From assembly GCA_946533525.1 (NCBI GenBank), contig CAMNBW010000099.1:1-6275 (forward strand): a stretch of DNA of 6,275 nucleotides, in the 5' to 3' direction. This document shows, piece by piece, positions 1 through 5,685 of this stretch (position 1 is the stretch's first letter; the number at the start of each line of letters is the position of its first letter). This DNA is from an uncultured Lachnospiraceae bacterium (GTDB lineage Bacteria; Bacillota; Clostridia; Lachnospirales; Lachnospiraceae). The notes below the pieces were generated by a model. The model saw only the letters and a list, made by a program, of their open reading frames with translations, had not been told where the DNA came from and did no database searches. The translations under genes and the position numbers were made by a program.

Positions 1-338
1 CCATCTTTGGGTTCGACGTCAGTAAAAGCGTACTCACGGGCTTTATCTCATCGACAATAGGGGCGAGCGGGGCCACGGTCCTCGGCAAGACCCTTGTGGC
101 GAACCTCTTAAAGCTCATCCCCGGAGCAGGTTCGGCAGCGGGAGGAGCCATATCCAGCGCCACTGCCGGCGTTCTGACCACGGCTCTCGGTGAAACCTAT
201 ATCCTCATAATGAGCGCTGTCTTCAAGGGCGAGATGTCAACCAAGGACCTCGAAACCAGCGAAGGAAAAAAGAAGATCAGGGAATGGTTCAATGAACAGA
301 TCAAACTGGTCGGCAGGAAAAAGAGTGAGGAGCCTTAA
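1..338 (+). CDS. DUF697 (YcjF-like) GTPase-associated membrane protein, 3' end only
   Basis: This is the C-terminal 111 residues of a protein whose start lies before the window; the reading frame is open from base 3 to the TAA at 336-338. The visible part begins IFGFDVSKSVLTGFISS, followed by a Gly/Ala-rich run that includes LIPGAGSAAGGAISSATAG and then LTTALGETYI. That pattern is typical of DUF697, a domain of hydrophobic helices often fused behind or encoded beside a GTPase domain. The tail is charged (GKKKIREWFNEQIKLVGRKKSEEP) and probably cytoplasmic. Any GTPase domain would lie upstream and cannot be seen, so either a GTPase-DUF697 fusion or a stand-alone DUF697 protein is possible. The molecular role of the family is poorly defined. 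A GTG at 96 is in frame, but the domain continues upstream of it, so it is not the true start. The gene converges on the regulator gene to its right and ends just before a shared hairpin. Confidence 0.72.
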   Translation, partial: IFGFDVSKSVLTGFISSTIGASGATVLGKTLVANLLKLIPGAGSAAGGAISSATAGVLTTALGETYILIMSAVFKGEMSTKDLETSEGKKKIREWFNEQIKLVGRKKSEEP

Positions 339-346
339 ACAAAACA

Positions 347-371
347 GGGAAGCAGTTGGAAACTGCTTCCC
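347..371. terminator. Two-way intrinsic terminator between convergent genes
   Basis: GGGAAGCAGTT (347-357) and AACTGCTTCCC (361-371) are perfect reverse complements of 11 bp with a 3-base loop, GGA. Rightward, the stem is followed by TTAAATATT, a weak U-rich tail. Leftward, the tail reads TGTTTTGTTT, which is better. It lies in the 42-bp gap between the DUF697 gene and the leftward regulator gene, so it can end transcription from both sides. Leftward termination looks the stronger of the two. Confidence 0.85.
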
Positions 372-380
372 TTAAATATT

Positions 381-929
381 CTAGAGCAGATACTTTTTAA
401 GTGAATCGGGCGTGGCCTGCATGATTATATCCGACATTTCATCCGTCGGGATTGTGGTGCCGTTTGCTGCCCAATATTCGCAGATCTGGGTAACTGAGTA
501 CACAAACATCCGCAGATGATATTTTTCCGCTTTTGACAGTTCTTTTACATTAAAACGTCTTTTAATGTATCCCTCTATGACATTTATTGCATTTTCCGAG
601 GACATCACACGGTAGGAATCCACTCCGTGGGTGTTTTCGAGAGCATTCAGCATAAACGAGGCATGCCTTGAATAAAAATCAAGGTTTTGTATCGACATTT
701 CACGAGTGGTGATCTCCCCGTTTTCCAGTTTTTTTATGAGCTCATCCCCGAAGGATTGATGTATCCAGAGTATAAGGGCGTATTTGTCGGCGAAGTGGTT
801 GTAGAAGGTCTGGGAAGACAACCCGCAGTTATCGACTATCTCTTTGATGGTTATTTTGTCAACATCTTTTGTCTTAGCGATCTCAAGCAGTGAATCGGCA
901 AGAATTCGATCCGTGTTGTTTCGTTTCAT
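381..929 (-). CDS. TetR/AcrR-family transcriptional regulator
   Basis: This 182-residue DNA-binding protein has the length usual for TetR regulators. Residues about 8-50 form the N-terminal three-helix domain. The helix-turn-helix lies at about 26-49 (ITIKEIVDNCGLSSQTFYNHF), with the FYNHF recognition-helix motif followed by a DKYAL segment typical of the family. The C-terminal region (about 75-182, FYSRHASFMLNALEN onward) is helical and resembles the C-terminal domain of regulators related to DhaS (TetR_C_8 type). That assignment is by eye, and the ligand is unknown. The ATG at 929 is preceded by GGAG nine bases upstream; an ATG four bases earlier is out of frame. The gene is transcribed alone leftward and ends at the shared hairpin. 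Like many TetR members it may repress itself and a divergent gene. Candidate targets in the window are the short reading frame at 982-1104 or the gmd operon, but nothing shows that directly. Confidence 0.9.
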   Translation of the reverse strand: MKRNNTDRILADSLLEIAKTKDVDKITIKEIVDNCGLSSQTFYNHFADKYALILWIHQSFGDELIKKLENGEITTREMSIQNLDFYSRHASFMLNALENTHGVDSYRVMSSENAINVIEGYIKRRFNVKELSKAEKYHLRMFVYSVTQICEYWAANGTTIPTDEMSDIIMQATPDSLKKYLL

Positions 930-960
930 TCATTTGTGCTCCATTAATTATGTATTTATT

Positions 961-989
961 AAAATAAACCTACAGGAAAATTTAGTCAA
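961..989 (-). promoter_or_regulatory. Candidate promoter of the TetR-family gene
   Basis: On the minus strand a -35-like TTGACT (984-989) is separated by 17 bp from a -10-like TATTTT (961-966). These match the sigma-A consensus at 5/6 and 4/6 positions. The predicted start would be near 954, giving a leader of about 25 nt before the regulator's ATG. The surroundings are very A+T-rich, which raises the chance of a fortuitous match. Confidence 0.4.
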
Positions 990-1104
990 ATAAAATGCAT
1001 AAATTTTCACCAAAAATTGGATAAAATTGCAAAAATATAAAGGAATTGACGCTGCGATTCGGCTCACCGGCTGAGTGATGAATTACAACTTTGTCGTTTG
1101 CCAT
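982..1104 (-). CDS. Possible small protein or 5' gene remnant (40 residues)
   Basis: A leftward reading frame starts at ATG 1102-1104 and ends at TAA 982-984. A consensus AGGAGG (1114-1119 on the plus strand, read leftward) lies nine bases upstream of the ATG. The product begins MANDKVVIHHSAGEPNR and ends in a hydrophobic, Phe-rich tail (VNSFIFLQFYPIFGENLCIL). The first 20 or so codons have balanced base composition like the real genes nearby, while the rest is A+T-rich like non-coding DNA. That break suggests either a decayed gene whose start survives, or a chance frame continuing into spacer. I do not recognise the sequence. A TATAAT lies upstream (1122-1127, minus strand) but without a convincing -35 box, and it would place the transcript start almost on the ribosome binding site. 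It lies just upstream of the TetR gene, on the same strand. Confidence 0.3.
   Translation of the reverse strand: MANDKVVIHHSAGEPNRSVNSFIFLQFYPIFGENLCILFD
1002..1028. promoter_or_regulatory. Imperfect palindrome, candidate operator
   Basis: The 27-bp stretch reads AATTTT-CA-CCAA-AAA-TTGG-AT-AAAATT and is centred on base 1015. Twenty of 26 flanking positions are symmetric: six outer pairs and four inner pairs. It lies about 75 bp upstream of the TetR-family gene, next to that gene's candidate -35 box, which is a usual place for a TetR-type operator. Because most of it is A/T, part of the symmetry may be chance; the CCAA/TTGG core is the informative part. Confidence 0.35.
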
Positions 1105-1126
1105 AATCCGCTGCCTCCTGTATTAT
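1098..1126 (+). promoter_or_regulatory. Candidate upstream promoter of gmd-fcl
   Basis: A -35-like TTGCCA (1098-1103) and a -10-like TATTAT (1121-1126) are separated by exactly 17 bp, each 5/6 to the sigma-A consensus. Transcription would start near 1133, leaving about 70 nt before gmd. It overlaps the start of the leftward short reading frame at 982-1104, so the two would face each other. Confidence 0.45.
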
Positions 1127-1149
1127 AGTGAATGATATAATTTATCTTT

Positions 1150-1178
1150 TTTACTTATGAACAGTTCCTTAATATAAT
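1150..1178 (+). promoter_or_regulatory. Candidate proximal promoter of gmd-fcl
   Basis: A perfect -10 TATAAT (1173-1178) lies 17 bp after TTTACT (1150-1155), a 4/6 match to TTGACA. Transcription would begin near 1185, just before the GGAGGGAGGAT ribosome binding region (1190-1200), giving a very short leader. Either this promoter or the upstream one, or both, could drive gmd and fcl. Confidence 0.5.
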
Positions 1179-1202
1179 GAAGCATAAACGGAGGGAGGAT
1201 AT

Positions 1203-2294
1203 ATGGGCAAAAAGGCGCTTATCACCGGGATAACCGGGCAGGACGGTTCTTATCTGGCGGAGTTTTTGCTGGAGAAGGGCTATGATGTACACGGGATAAT
1301 AAGGCGTTCCAGCGTGGACAGGAGGGAGAGGATATCCCATCTGGAGGGGAACAGCAGGTTTCACCTTCACTACGGCGACCTGACGGATTCGATGAGCATT
1401 ATAGCCATTGTGGGGAAGGTAAGACCGGATGAGATATATAATCTTGCGGCCCAGTCCCATGTGCAGGTCTCCTTTGACGTTCCTGAGTATACGGCCAATG
1501 TGGACGCCGTGGGAGCCGTAAGGATTCTTGAGGCCGTCCGCCACTGCGGGCTTGAAAATACCTGCAGGATATATCAGGCTTCAACCTCGGAGCTATACGG
1601 CAAGGTGGAGGCCGTACCCCAGGACGAAAATACTCCGTTTCACCCCTACAGTCCCTACGCTGTGGCAAAGCTCTACGGCTACTGGATAATCAGGGAATAC
1701 AGGGAGGCCTACGGGATGTTTGCCTGCACCGGGATACTTTTTAACCATGAGTCCGAACGCAGGGGAGAGACCTTTGTTACGAGAAAGATCACTCTCGCGG
1801 CGGCCAGGATAAAGCTTGGAAAACAGGAGAAGCTGTACCTCGGAAATCTTTCCAGCAAGAGGGACTGGGGCTTTGCCAGAGACTATGTGGAGTGCATGTA
1901 TCTTATGCTGCAGCATGACACTCCGGAGGATTTTGTAATAGCTACCGGGGTTCAGCATACTGTAAGGGAGTTTTGCGAGCTGGCCTTCAGGGAGGTAGGG
2001 ATAGAACTGGAATTTACCGGAGAGGGCATAGACGAGAAGGGCGTAGATAAGGCCACCGGGAAGGTCCTGATAGAGGTTTCGGAGGATTTTTACAGGCCTA
2101 CGGACGTTGTAAACCTGCTTGGCAATCCCGCCAAGGCCAGGAAGGAGCTGGGGTGGGAGCCCGGGAAAACTTCCTTTGAGGAGCTGGTGTCCCGTATGGC
2201 GCGGCACGACCTGCAGCAGGTGGAGGCGGAACGCGCCGGAGAATATGTCAAGCTTAATCTTGAAGAGTATCTTGAGAAGGGAGTTACTAAATAG
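1203..2294 (+). CDS. gmd: GDP-mannose 4,6-dehydratase
   Basis: The enzyme converts GDP-D-mannose to GDP-4-keto-6-deoxy-D-mannose using bound NADP(H), in the cytoplasm. At 363 residues it has the full family length. It is an extended short-chain dehydrogenase/reductase: the nucleotide-binding loop GITGQDG is at 9-15, an Arg pair that can contact the NADP phosphate at 34-35, the STSELYG catalytic segment (T128, E130) at 127-133, and the Tyr-x3-Lys pair Y152/K156 in SPYAVAK. Family stretches FVTRKIT (191-197), GNLSSKRDWG (214-223) and RPTDV (298-302) are present. One oddity is E185 where E. coli and human enzymes have proline in NHESPRRG. The ATG at 1203 follows GGAGGGAGG closely. The stop codon touches the fcl start codon, so the two are one operon and the keto product passes straight to the next enzyme. 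The product could in principle feed GDP-rhamnose or perosamine pathways, but fcl next door argues for fucose. Confidence 0.96.
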   Translation: MGKKALITGITGQDGSYLAEFLLEKGYDVHGIIRRSSVDRRERISHLEGNSRFHLHYGDLTDSMSIIAIVGKVRPDEIYNLAAQSHVQVSFDVPEYTANVDAVGAVRILEAVRHCGLENTCRIYQASTSELYGKVEAVPQDENTPFHPYSPYAVAKLYGYWIIREYREAYGMFACTGILFNHESERRGETFVTRKITLAAARIKLGKQEKLYLGNLSSKRDWGFARDYVECMYLMLQHDTPEDFVIATGVQHTVREFCELAFREVGIELEFTGEGIDEKGVDKATGKVLIEVSEDFYRPTDVVNLLGNPAKARKELGWEPGKTSFEELVSRMARHDLQQVEAERAGEYVKLNLEEYLEKGVTK

Positions 2295-3224
2295 ATGAAC
2301 AGGGATTCAAAGATATATGTTGCCGGACACAGGGGAATGGTGGGCTCGGCCATAGTAAGGGAGCTTAAGAAGAGGGGCTATGAAAATATAGTTGCCCGCT
2401 CTCATGACGAATTAAACCTTTTAAGGCAGGCTGATACAGAGGCTTTCTTTGCAAAAGAAAAGCCGGAATATGTATTTCTCGCCGCCGCCCGGGTAGGCGG
2501 AATAGGGGCGAACTCCAATTATCCGGCGGATTTTATGTATGAAAACATGATGATAGCGATGAACGTCATTCATGCGGCTTTTGAAAATAAGGTAAAGAAG
2601 CTGGAATTTCTTGGGTCTTCCTGCATTTATCCCAGAATGGCCCCGCAGCCTATAAGCGAGGATGCCCTGCTGACCTCAGCGCTTGAGCAGACCAACGAAG
2701 GCTATGCCCTGGCAAAGATCTCCGGGCTTAAATACTGCGCATATCTAAAAAGGCAGTTCGGGGCAGATTATATTTCGGTAATGCCTACGAACCTTTACGG
2801 TCCCGGAGACAATTACACCCCGGAGAGAAGCCACGTCCTGCCGGCCCTTATAAGACGCTTCCACGAGGCTAAGGTAAGCGGGGCGAAGGAAGTAGTGTGC
2901 TGGGGAGACGGCTCACCATTGCGGGAATTTCTCTATGTGGACGACCTGGCTGAGCTTTGCGTGTTCCTCATGGAAAACTATGACGAGGAGGAGACCGTCA
3001 ATGCCGGGACGGGCAAGGAGGTAACGATAAAGGAGCTGGCCGAAAAGGTGGCCGCCGTCGTTGGATATGAGGGGGAGATAAAATGGGATACCTCGAAGCC
3101 CAACGGGACGCCCAGAAAGCTTCTCAATGTGTCGAAGGCCGCCGGGCTGGGGTGGACGTATCACACCGAACTCGAAGAAGGGATAAGGTTGGCATACGAT
3201 GACTTTTGTAAAAATTTTTGTTAA
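2295..3224 (+). CDS. fcl: GDP-L-fucose synthase (GDP-4-keto-6-deoxymannose epimerase/reductase)
   Basis: This bifunctional enzyme (also called WcaG or GMER) epimerises carbons 3 and 5 of GDP-4-keto-6-deoxymannose and reduces the 4-keto group with NADPH, giving GDP-L-fucose. At 309 residues it has normal length. Visible landmarks are the Rossmann loop GHRGMVG (11-17), AAARVGGI (63-70), GSSCIYP (107-113) with S108 and C110, and the Tyr-x3-Lys pair Y137/K141. NLYGPGDNY (166-174), H180 in the ERSHV segment, and PLREFLYVDD (208-217) follow. S108, C110, Y137, K141 and H180 line up with the E. coli catalytic set shifted by one, so it should be active. The ATG follows the gmd TAG with no gap, and its AAGGGAG ribosome binding site (2277-2283) is inside gmd, which favours coupled translation. 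No terminator hairpin is visible after the stop, so some read-through into the ABC ATPase gene is possible. Confidence 0.96.
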   Translation: MNRDSKIYVAGHRGMVGSAIVRELKKRGYENIVARSHDELNLLRQADTEAFFAKEKPEYVFLAAARVGGIGANSNYPADFMYENMMIAMNVIHAAFENKVKKLEFLGSSCIYPRMAPQPISEDALLTSALEQTNEGYALAKISGLKYCAYLKRQFGADYISVMPTNLYGPGDNYTPERSHVLPALIRRFHEAKVSGAKEVVCWGDGSPLREFLYVDDLAELCVFLMENYDEEETVNAGTGKEVTIKELAEKVAAVVGYEGEIKWDTSKPNGTPRKLLNVSKAAGLGWTYHTELEEGIRLAYDDFCKNFC

Positions 3225-3246
3225 TGTAAGCAAAAGGTGATAAAAT
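3218..3246 (+). promoter_or_regulatory. Candidate extended -10 promoter for the ABC ATPase/cyclase operon
   Basis: TTGTTA (3218-3223), overlapping the fcl stop codon, is followed after 17 bp by TAAAAT (3241-3246). A TG one base upstream of the -10 (3238-3239) makes it an extended -10 promoter. The predicted start is near 3253, giving a leader of about 60 nt before the TTG start of the ATPase gene. This would let the two right-hand genes be expressed apart from gmd-fcl. Confidence 0.5.
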
Positions 3247-3268
3247 AAATCATTAGGTAAGGGGTATT

Positions 3269-3322
3269 ATGAGATGCCGCAGAGGTATCTGGGTATTAAA
3301 GAGGATGCAAGTTGGCAGTTAA
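3269..3322 (+). CDS. Possible 17-residue leader peptide overlapping the ATPase start
   Basis: ATG at 3269 opens a frame of 17 codons (MRCRRGIWVLKRMQVGS) ending at TAA 3320-3322. AAGGGG (3259-3264) lies four bases before the ATG, a usable but close ribosome binding site. The frame runs through the ribosome binding site of the next gene and overlaps its TTG start by 11 bases in another frame, a layout seen in translational coupling. The peptide resembles nothing I know and carries no obvious run of one regulatory amino acid. It may be fortuitous. Confidence 0.25.
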   Translation: MRCRRGIWVLKRMQVGS

Positions 3323-4058
3323 CAAAGATAATATAAAGATCCACGTAGCCAATCTGAAAAAGAATTTCGGGGAATTAGAGGTATTAAAGGATATATCCAC
3401 GGATGTCTTTGAAGGAGAGGTGGTTGTGGTCATAGGTCCCTCCGGTTCGGGAAAGTCTACTTTTTTAAGGTGCTTAAACCGCCTCGAGGATATAACCGGG
3501 GGCACCGTGATCGTAGATGGGAATGATATTACCGACAGGAATATCGATATTAATAAGGTTCGTGAAAATGTGGGAATGGTGTTCCAGCATTTCAACCTTT
3601 TTAATAATTTAAATGTCATAGACAATATGACGCTGGCTCCGGTGAAGCTTAAGAAATGCTCACCGGAGGAGGCGAGGCAGCGGGCAGCGGATATGCTTGC
3701 GAAGGTGGGGCTTTCGGACAAGGCTGAAAATTATCCGGTCCAGCTTTCGGGAGGGCAGAAGCAGAGGGTTGCCATAGCCAGGGCGCTTTGTATGAAGCCG
3801 GATATAATGCTCTTTGACGAGCCTACCTCGGCGCTGGATCCCGAGATGGTGGGAGAGGTGCTGCAGGTCATGAAGGATCTGGCAGCCGACGGAATGACTA
3901 TGGTGATCGTGACCCATGAGATGGGCTTTGCCCGAGAAGTGGCGGACAGGATAATCTTTATGGACGGGGGCTATATCGTGGAGGAGGGCAGTCCCGAAGA
4001 GGTGCTCATGCACCCGAAGGAGCCCAGAACAATAGATTTCTTAAATAAGGTACTGTAG
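3312..4058 (+). CDS. Polar amino acid ABC transporter ATP-binding protein (GlnQ/HisP type)
   Basis: This 248-residue ATPase subunit of an amino acid uptake ABC transporter would act on the cytoplasmic face of a membrane permease. All nucleotide-binding motifs are intact: Walker A GPSGSGKST (42-50), Q-loop Gln92 in MVFQHFNLF, signature LSGGQ (145-149), Walker B IMLFDE (165-170) with catalytic E170, D-loop SALD (173-176) and switch His202 in VTHEMGF. The FQHFNLF and VTHEMGFAREVADR wording is characteristic of the polar amino acid subfamily. The start is TTG: an in-frame stop at 3297-3299 excludes anything earlier, and AGAGG (3300-3304) sits seven bases before it. The rare start codon implies modest translation. 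No permease or substrate-binding protein gene is adjacent, which is unusual. The diguanylate cyclase gene follows after 26 bp on the same strand, probably in one transcript. The substrate cannot be told from the ATPase. Confidence 0.93.
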   Translation: MAVNKDNIKIHVANLKKNFGELEVLKDISTDVFEGEVVVVIGPSGSGKSTFLRCLNRLEDITGGTVIVDGNDITDRNIDINKVRENVGMVFQHFNLFNNLNVIDNMTLAPVKLKKCSPEEARQRAADMLAKVGLSDKAENYPVQLSGGQKQRVAIARALCMKPDIMLFDEPTSALDPEMVGEVLQVMKDLAADGMTMVIVTHEMGFAREVADRIIFMDGGYIVEEGSPEEVLMHPKEPRTIDFLNKVL

Positions 4059-4084
4059 GTTTTTCATTCAAACGGGGGTGGGGC

Positions 4085-5671
4085 ATGAAAAACAAATCCG
4101 GCAGTCTTTTATTCAAATTTGCTGTTCTGTTTGCGATCTTTACTGTTGTTACGCTGGTTCTAAGCGGCGTAATGACTTATCTGAACCAGATGAAATCCTA
4201 TACTCTCCAGTGTCAGGATAATATCCAGAATGCCGGTCATTATCTGGTTTCTCTTATCGAGCAGGAGGGTGATGATTTCATCACATATCAGGATTTCTAC
4301 GTTAAACATTATAAGGATATGCAGGTCCCGATACAATTTGACAGCTATAATGATTCTCAGCTTGAGTATGAAAAGCGGATGGCTGAGGTCTATCCCGGCA
4401 AGGTTTTGGGTGAAGACATAGAGCTGGATGAATTGGACGAGGAAAGCCAGAAGGCCTATTTTAAATATACCCAGCAATACTGGCAGCTTACCTTTGAACA
4501 CGCGGCGAGAGATTTTGATATGCCCTATGCTTATTACTGCACATATTATCCCGAGGACGGGGACTGCATGTATGTTATTGACGGGGAGAGGACGACTCCT
4601 AACGACCATCTGGAGGAGGGAGAGGAGCCGGATCCCGAGCTGGATAAGTATATGTATCTTGGAGATACCTATAAGCATAACCCCGATGAGCATAAAATTG
4701 AGTGGCTGACCTTTACTACAGGTAAGGAGCAGCATCAGTTCATGACCTGGGACAATGCCTGGGGGCACACCTATTCCTATTATACTCCGCTCATACTGGG
4801 GGAAAAGACAATGGGCTTTGTGGGCACCGAGATAGATGTGGCTAAGGTTAACAGGGGAATACTTTTAAATACCCTGGAGCAGACCGTAGGTATCGGAGCC
4901 GTATTGATACTGTGTGTGCTGGTTATGCTTTTCTACATCAACAGGCAATATATTTCAAAGATAGTAAGGCTTTCGGATAATGTAAGGACATATTCGCAGA
5001 AAAAGGATGCCGCTATTGCAAGGGAGATCGAGGAAGAGGGAGATACCGCTGATGAGATCTCTGCACTGGCAAACCAGACGGCAGCGATGGTACTGGAGCT
5101 TGAAAATTATATGAAGAGCCTCCTGGATACTACGAAGGAGCTCAGTGAGACGAAGCGGCACGCCAATGATATGCGTATGCTTGCGAACAAGGATGCCCTT
5201 ACAGGTATCAGGAACAAGACCGCCTATGACAACGAGGTAAAGCAGCTGGAATGGTCCATAGGCGATGGCTTTAAGGATTTCGGGATAGCCATGATCGACC
5301 TCAATTTCCTTAAGCGTATCAACGATACCTTTGGACATGAGCAGGGAAATGTGGCTATAAAGAAGTTATGCTTCATTGTCTGTCATGTTTTTGAGCACTC
5401 CCCTGTATTCAGGGTAGGAGGAGATGAATTTGTGGTCATACTTAGGGGCAGTGATCTTAAGAATATTGACGGGCTTGTCGATAAATTCAATTCGACGCTT
5501 GACGATATGGCGAAGGATAAATCTCTGGCACAGTGGGAGAGGGTATCTGCCGCCATCGGAGTTGCATTTTTCGACCCTGCGAGGGATGACAGCGTGGAGA
5601 ATGTGTTTAAGCGTGCCGATAAGAACATGTATGCACGCAAGAAGGAGATGAAGGCTATAAGGAGTGAGTGA
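4085..5671 (+). CDS. Membrane-anchored diguanylate cyclase with extracytoplasmic sensor
   Basis: The enzyme makes cyclic di-GMP from two GTP, controlling motility, adhesion or matrix production. The 528 residues divide into transmembrane helix 1 (about 8-32), an acidic extracytoplasmic region (about 33-260), transmembrane helix 2 (about 264-286), a HAMP-like and helical linker (about 287-365) and a GGDEF domain (about 366-525). In the catalytic domain NKDALTGIRNKTAYD (368-382) opens the fold, metal ligand D405 lies in IDLNFLK, IND is at 412-414, GGDEF is perfect at 445-449 and KRADKNMYARKK is at 509-520. No RxxD inhibitory site precedes GGDEF; that position reads FEHS. The sensor ends in SYYTPLILGEKTMGFVGTEID, which resembles the end of a Cache/PAS-like domain, and carries a Cys pair (C152, C161) that could form a disulfide outside the cell. 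The ATG follows a G-rich but non-consensus ribosome binding region (GGGGGTGGGGC). It lies 26 bp after the ABC ATPase gene. Confidence 0.93.
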   Translation: MKNKSGSLLFKFAVLFAIFTVVTLVLSGVMTYLNQMKSYTLQCQDNIQNAGHYLVSLIEQEGDDFITYQDFYVKHYKDMQVPIQFDSYNDSQLEYEKRMAEVYPGKVLGEDIELDELDEESQKAYFKYTQQYWQLTFEHAARDFDMPYAYYCTYYPEDGDCMYVIDGERTTPNDHLEEGEEPDPELDKYMYLGDTYKHNPDEHKIEWLTFTTGKEQHQFMTWDNAWGHTYSYYTPLILGEKTMGFVGTEIDVAKVNRGILLNTLEQTVGIGAVLILCVLVMLFYINRQYISKIVRLSDNVRTYSQKKDAAIAREIEEEGDTADEISALANQTAAMVLELENYMKSLLDTTKELSETKRHANDMRMLANKDALTGIRNKTAYDNEVKQLEWSIGDGFKDFGIAMIDLNFLKRINDTFGHEQGNVAIKKLCFIVCHVFEHSPVFRVGGDEFVVILRGSDLKNIDGLVDKFNSTLDDMAKDKSLAQWERVSAAIGVAFFDPARDDSVENVFKRADKNMYARKKEMKAIRSE

Positions 5672-5685
5672 TATGCTCACTCCTT
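5659..5685. terminator. Hairpin containing the stop codons of two convergent genes
   Basis: AAGGAGTGAG (5659-5668) and CTCACTCCTT (5676-5685) are perfectly complementary over 10 bp with a 7-base loop. The cyclase TGA (5669-5671) falls in the loop, directly after the left arm, and the yerC stop (5677-5679) lies in the right arm. Neither side has a strong U tract (TGTAGG rightward, ATAGCC leftward), so it may be a weak or factor-aided two-way terminator, or mainly protect transcript 3' ends. Confidence 0.6.

Noticed and set aside
687..893. Rightward 68-codon frame opposite the TetR-family gene
   Set aside because: It is contained within the regulator's coding sequence on the other strand and has no supporting signals.
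1155..2353. Several long leftward open frames opposite gmd, including one of 204 codons at 1593-2207
   Set aside because: They lie opposite a clearly coding, full-length enzyme gene, have Pro/Leu/Tyr-heavy products with no recognisable domain, and lack ribosome binding sites. They are by-products of gmd codon use.
3210..3219. AAAAATTTTT after fcl as a terminator
   Set aside because: It is only A/T self-complementarity inside the fcl coding end, with no G+C stem, so it would not form a terminator hairpin.
3305..3322. ATG at 3305 as the ABC ATPase start
   Set aside because: It is in a different frame from the ATPase and meets a stop at 3320-3322. The TTG at 3312 is in frame with proper ribosome binding site spacing.
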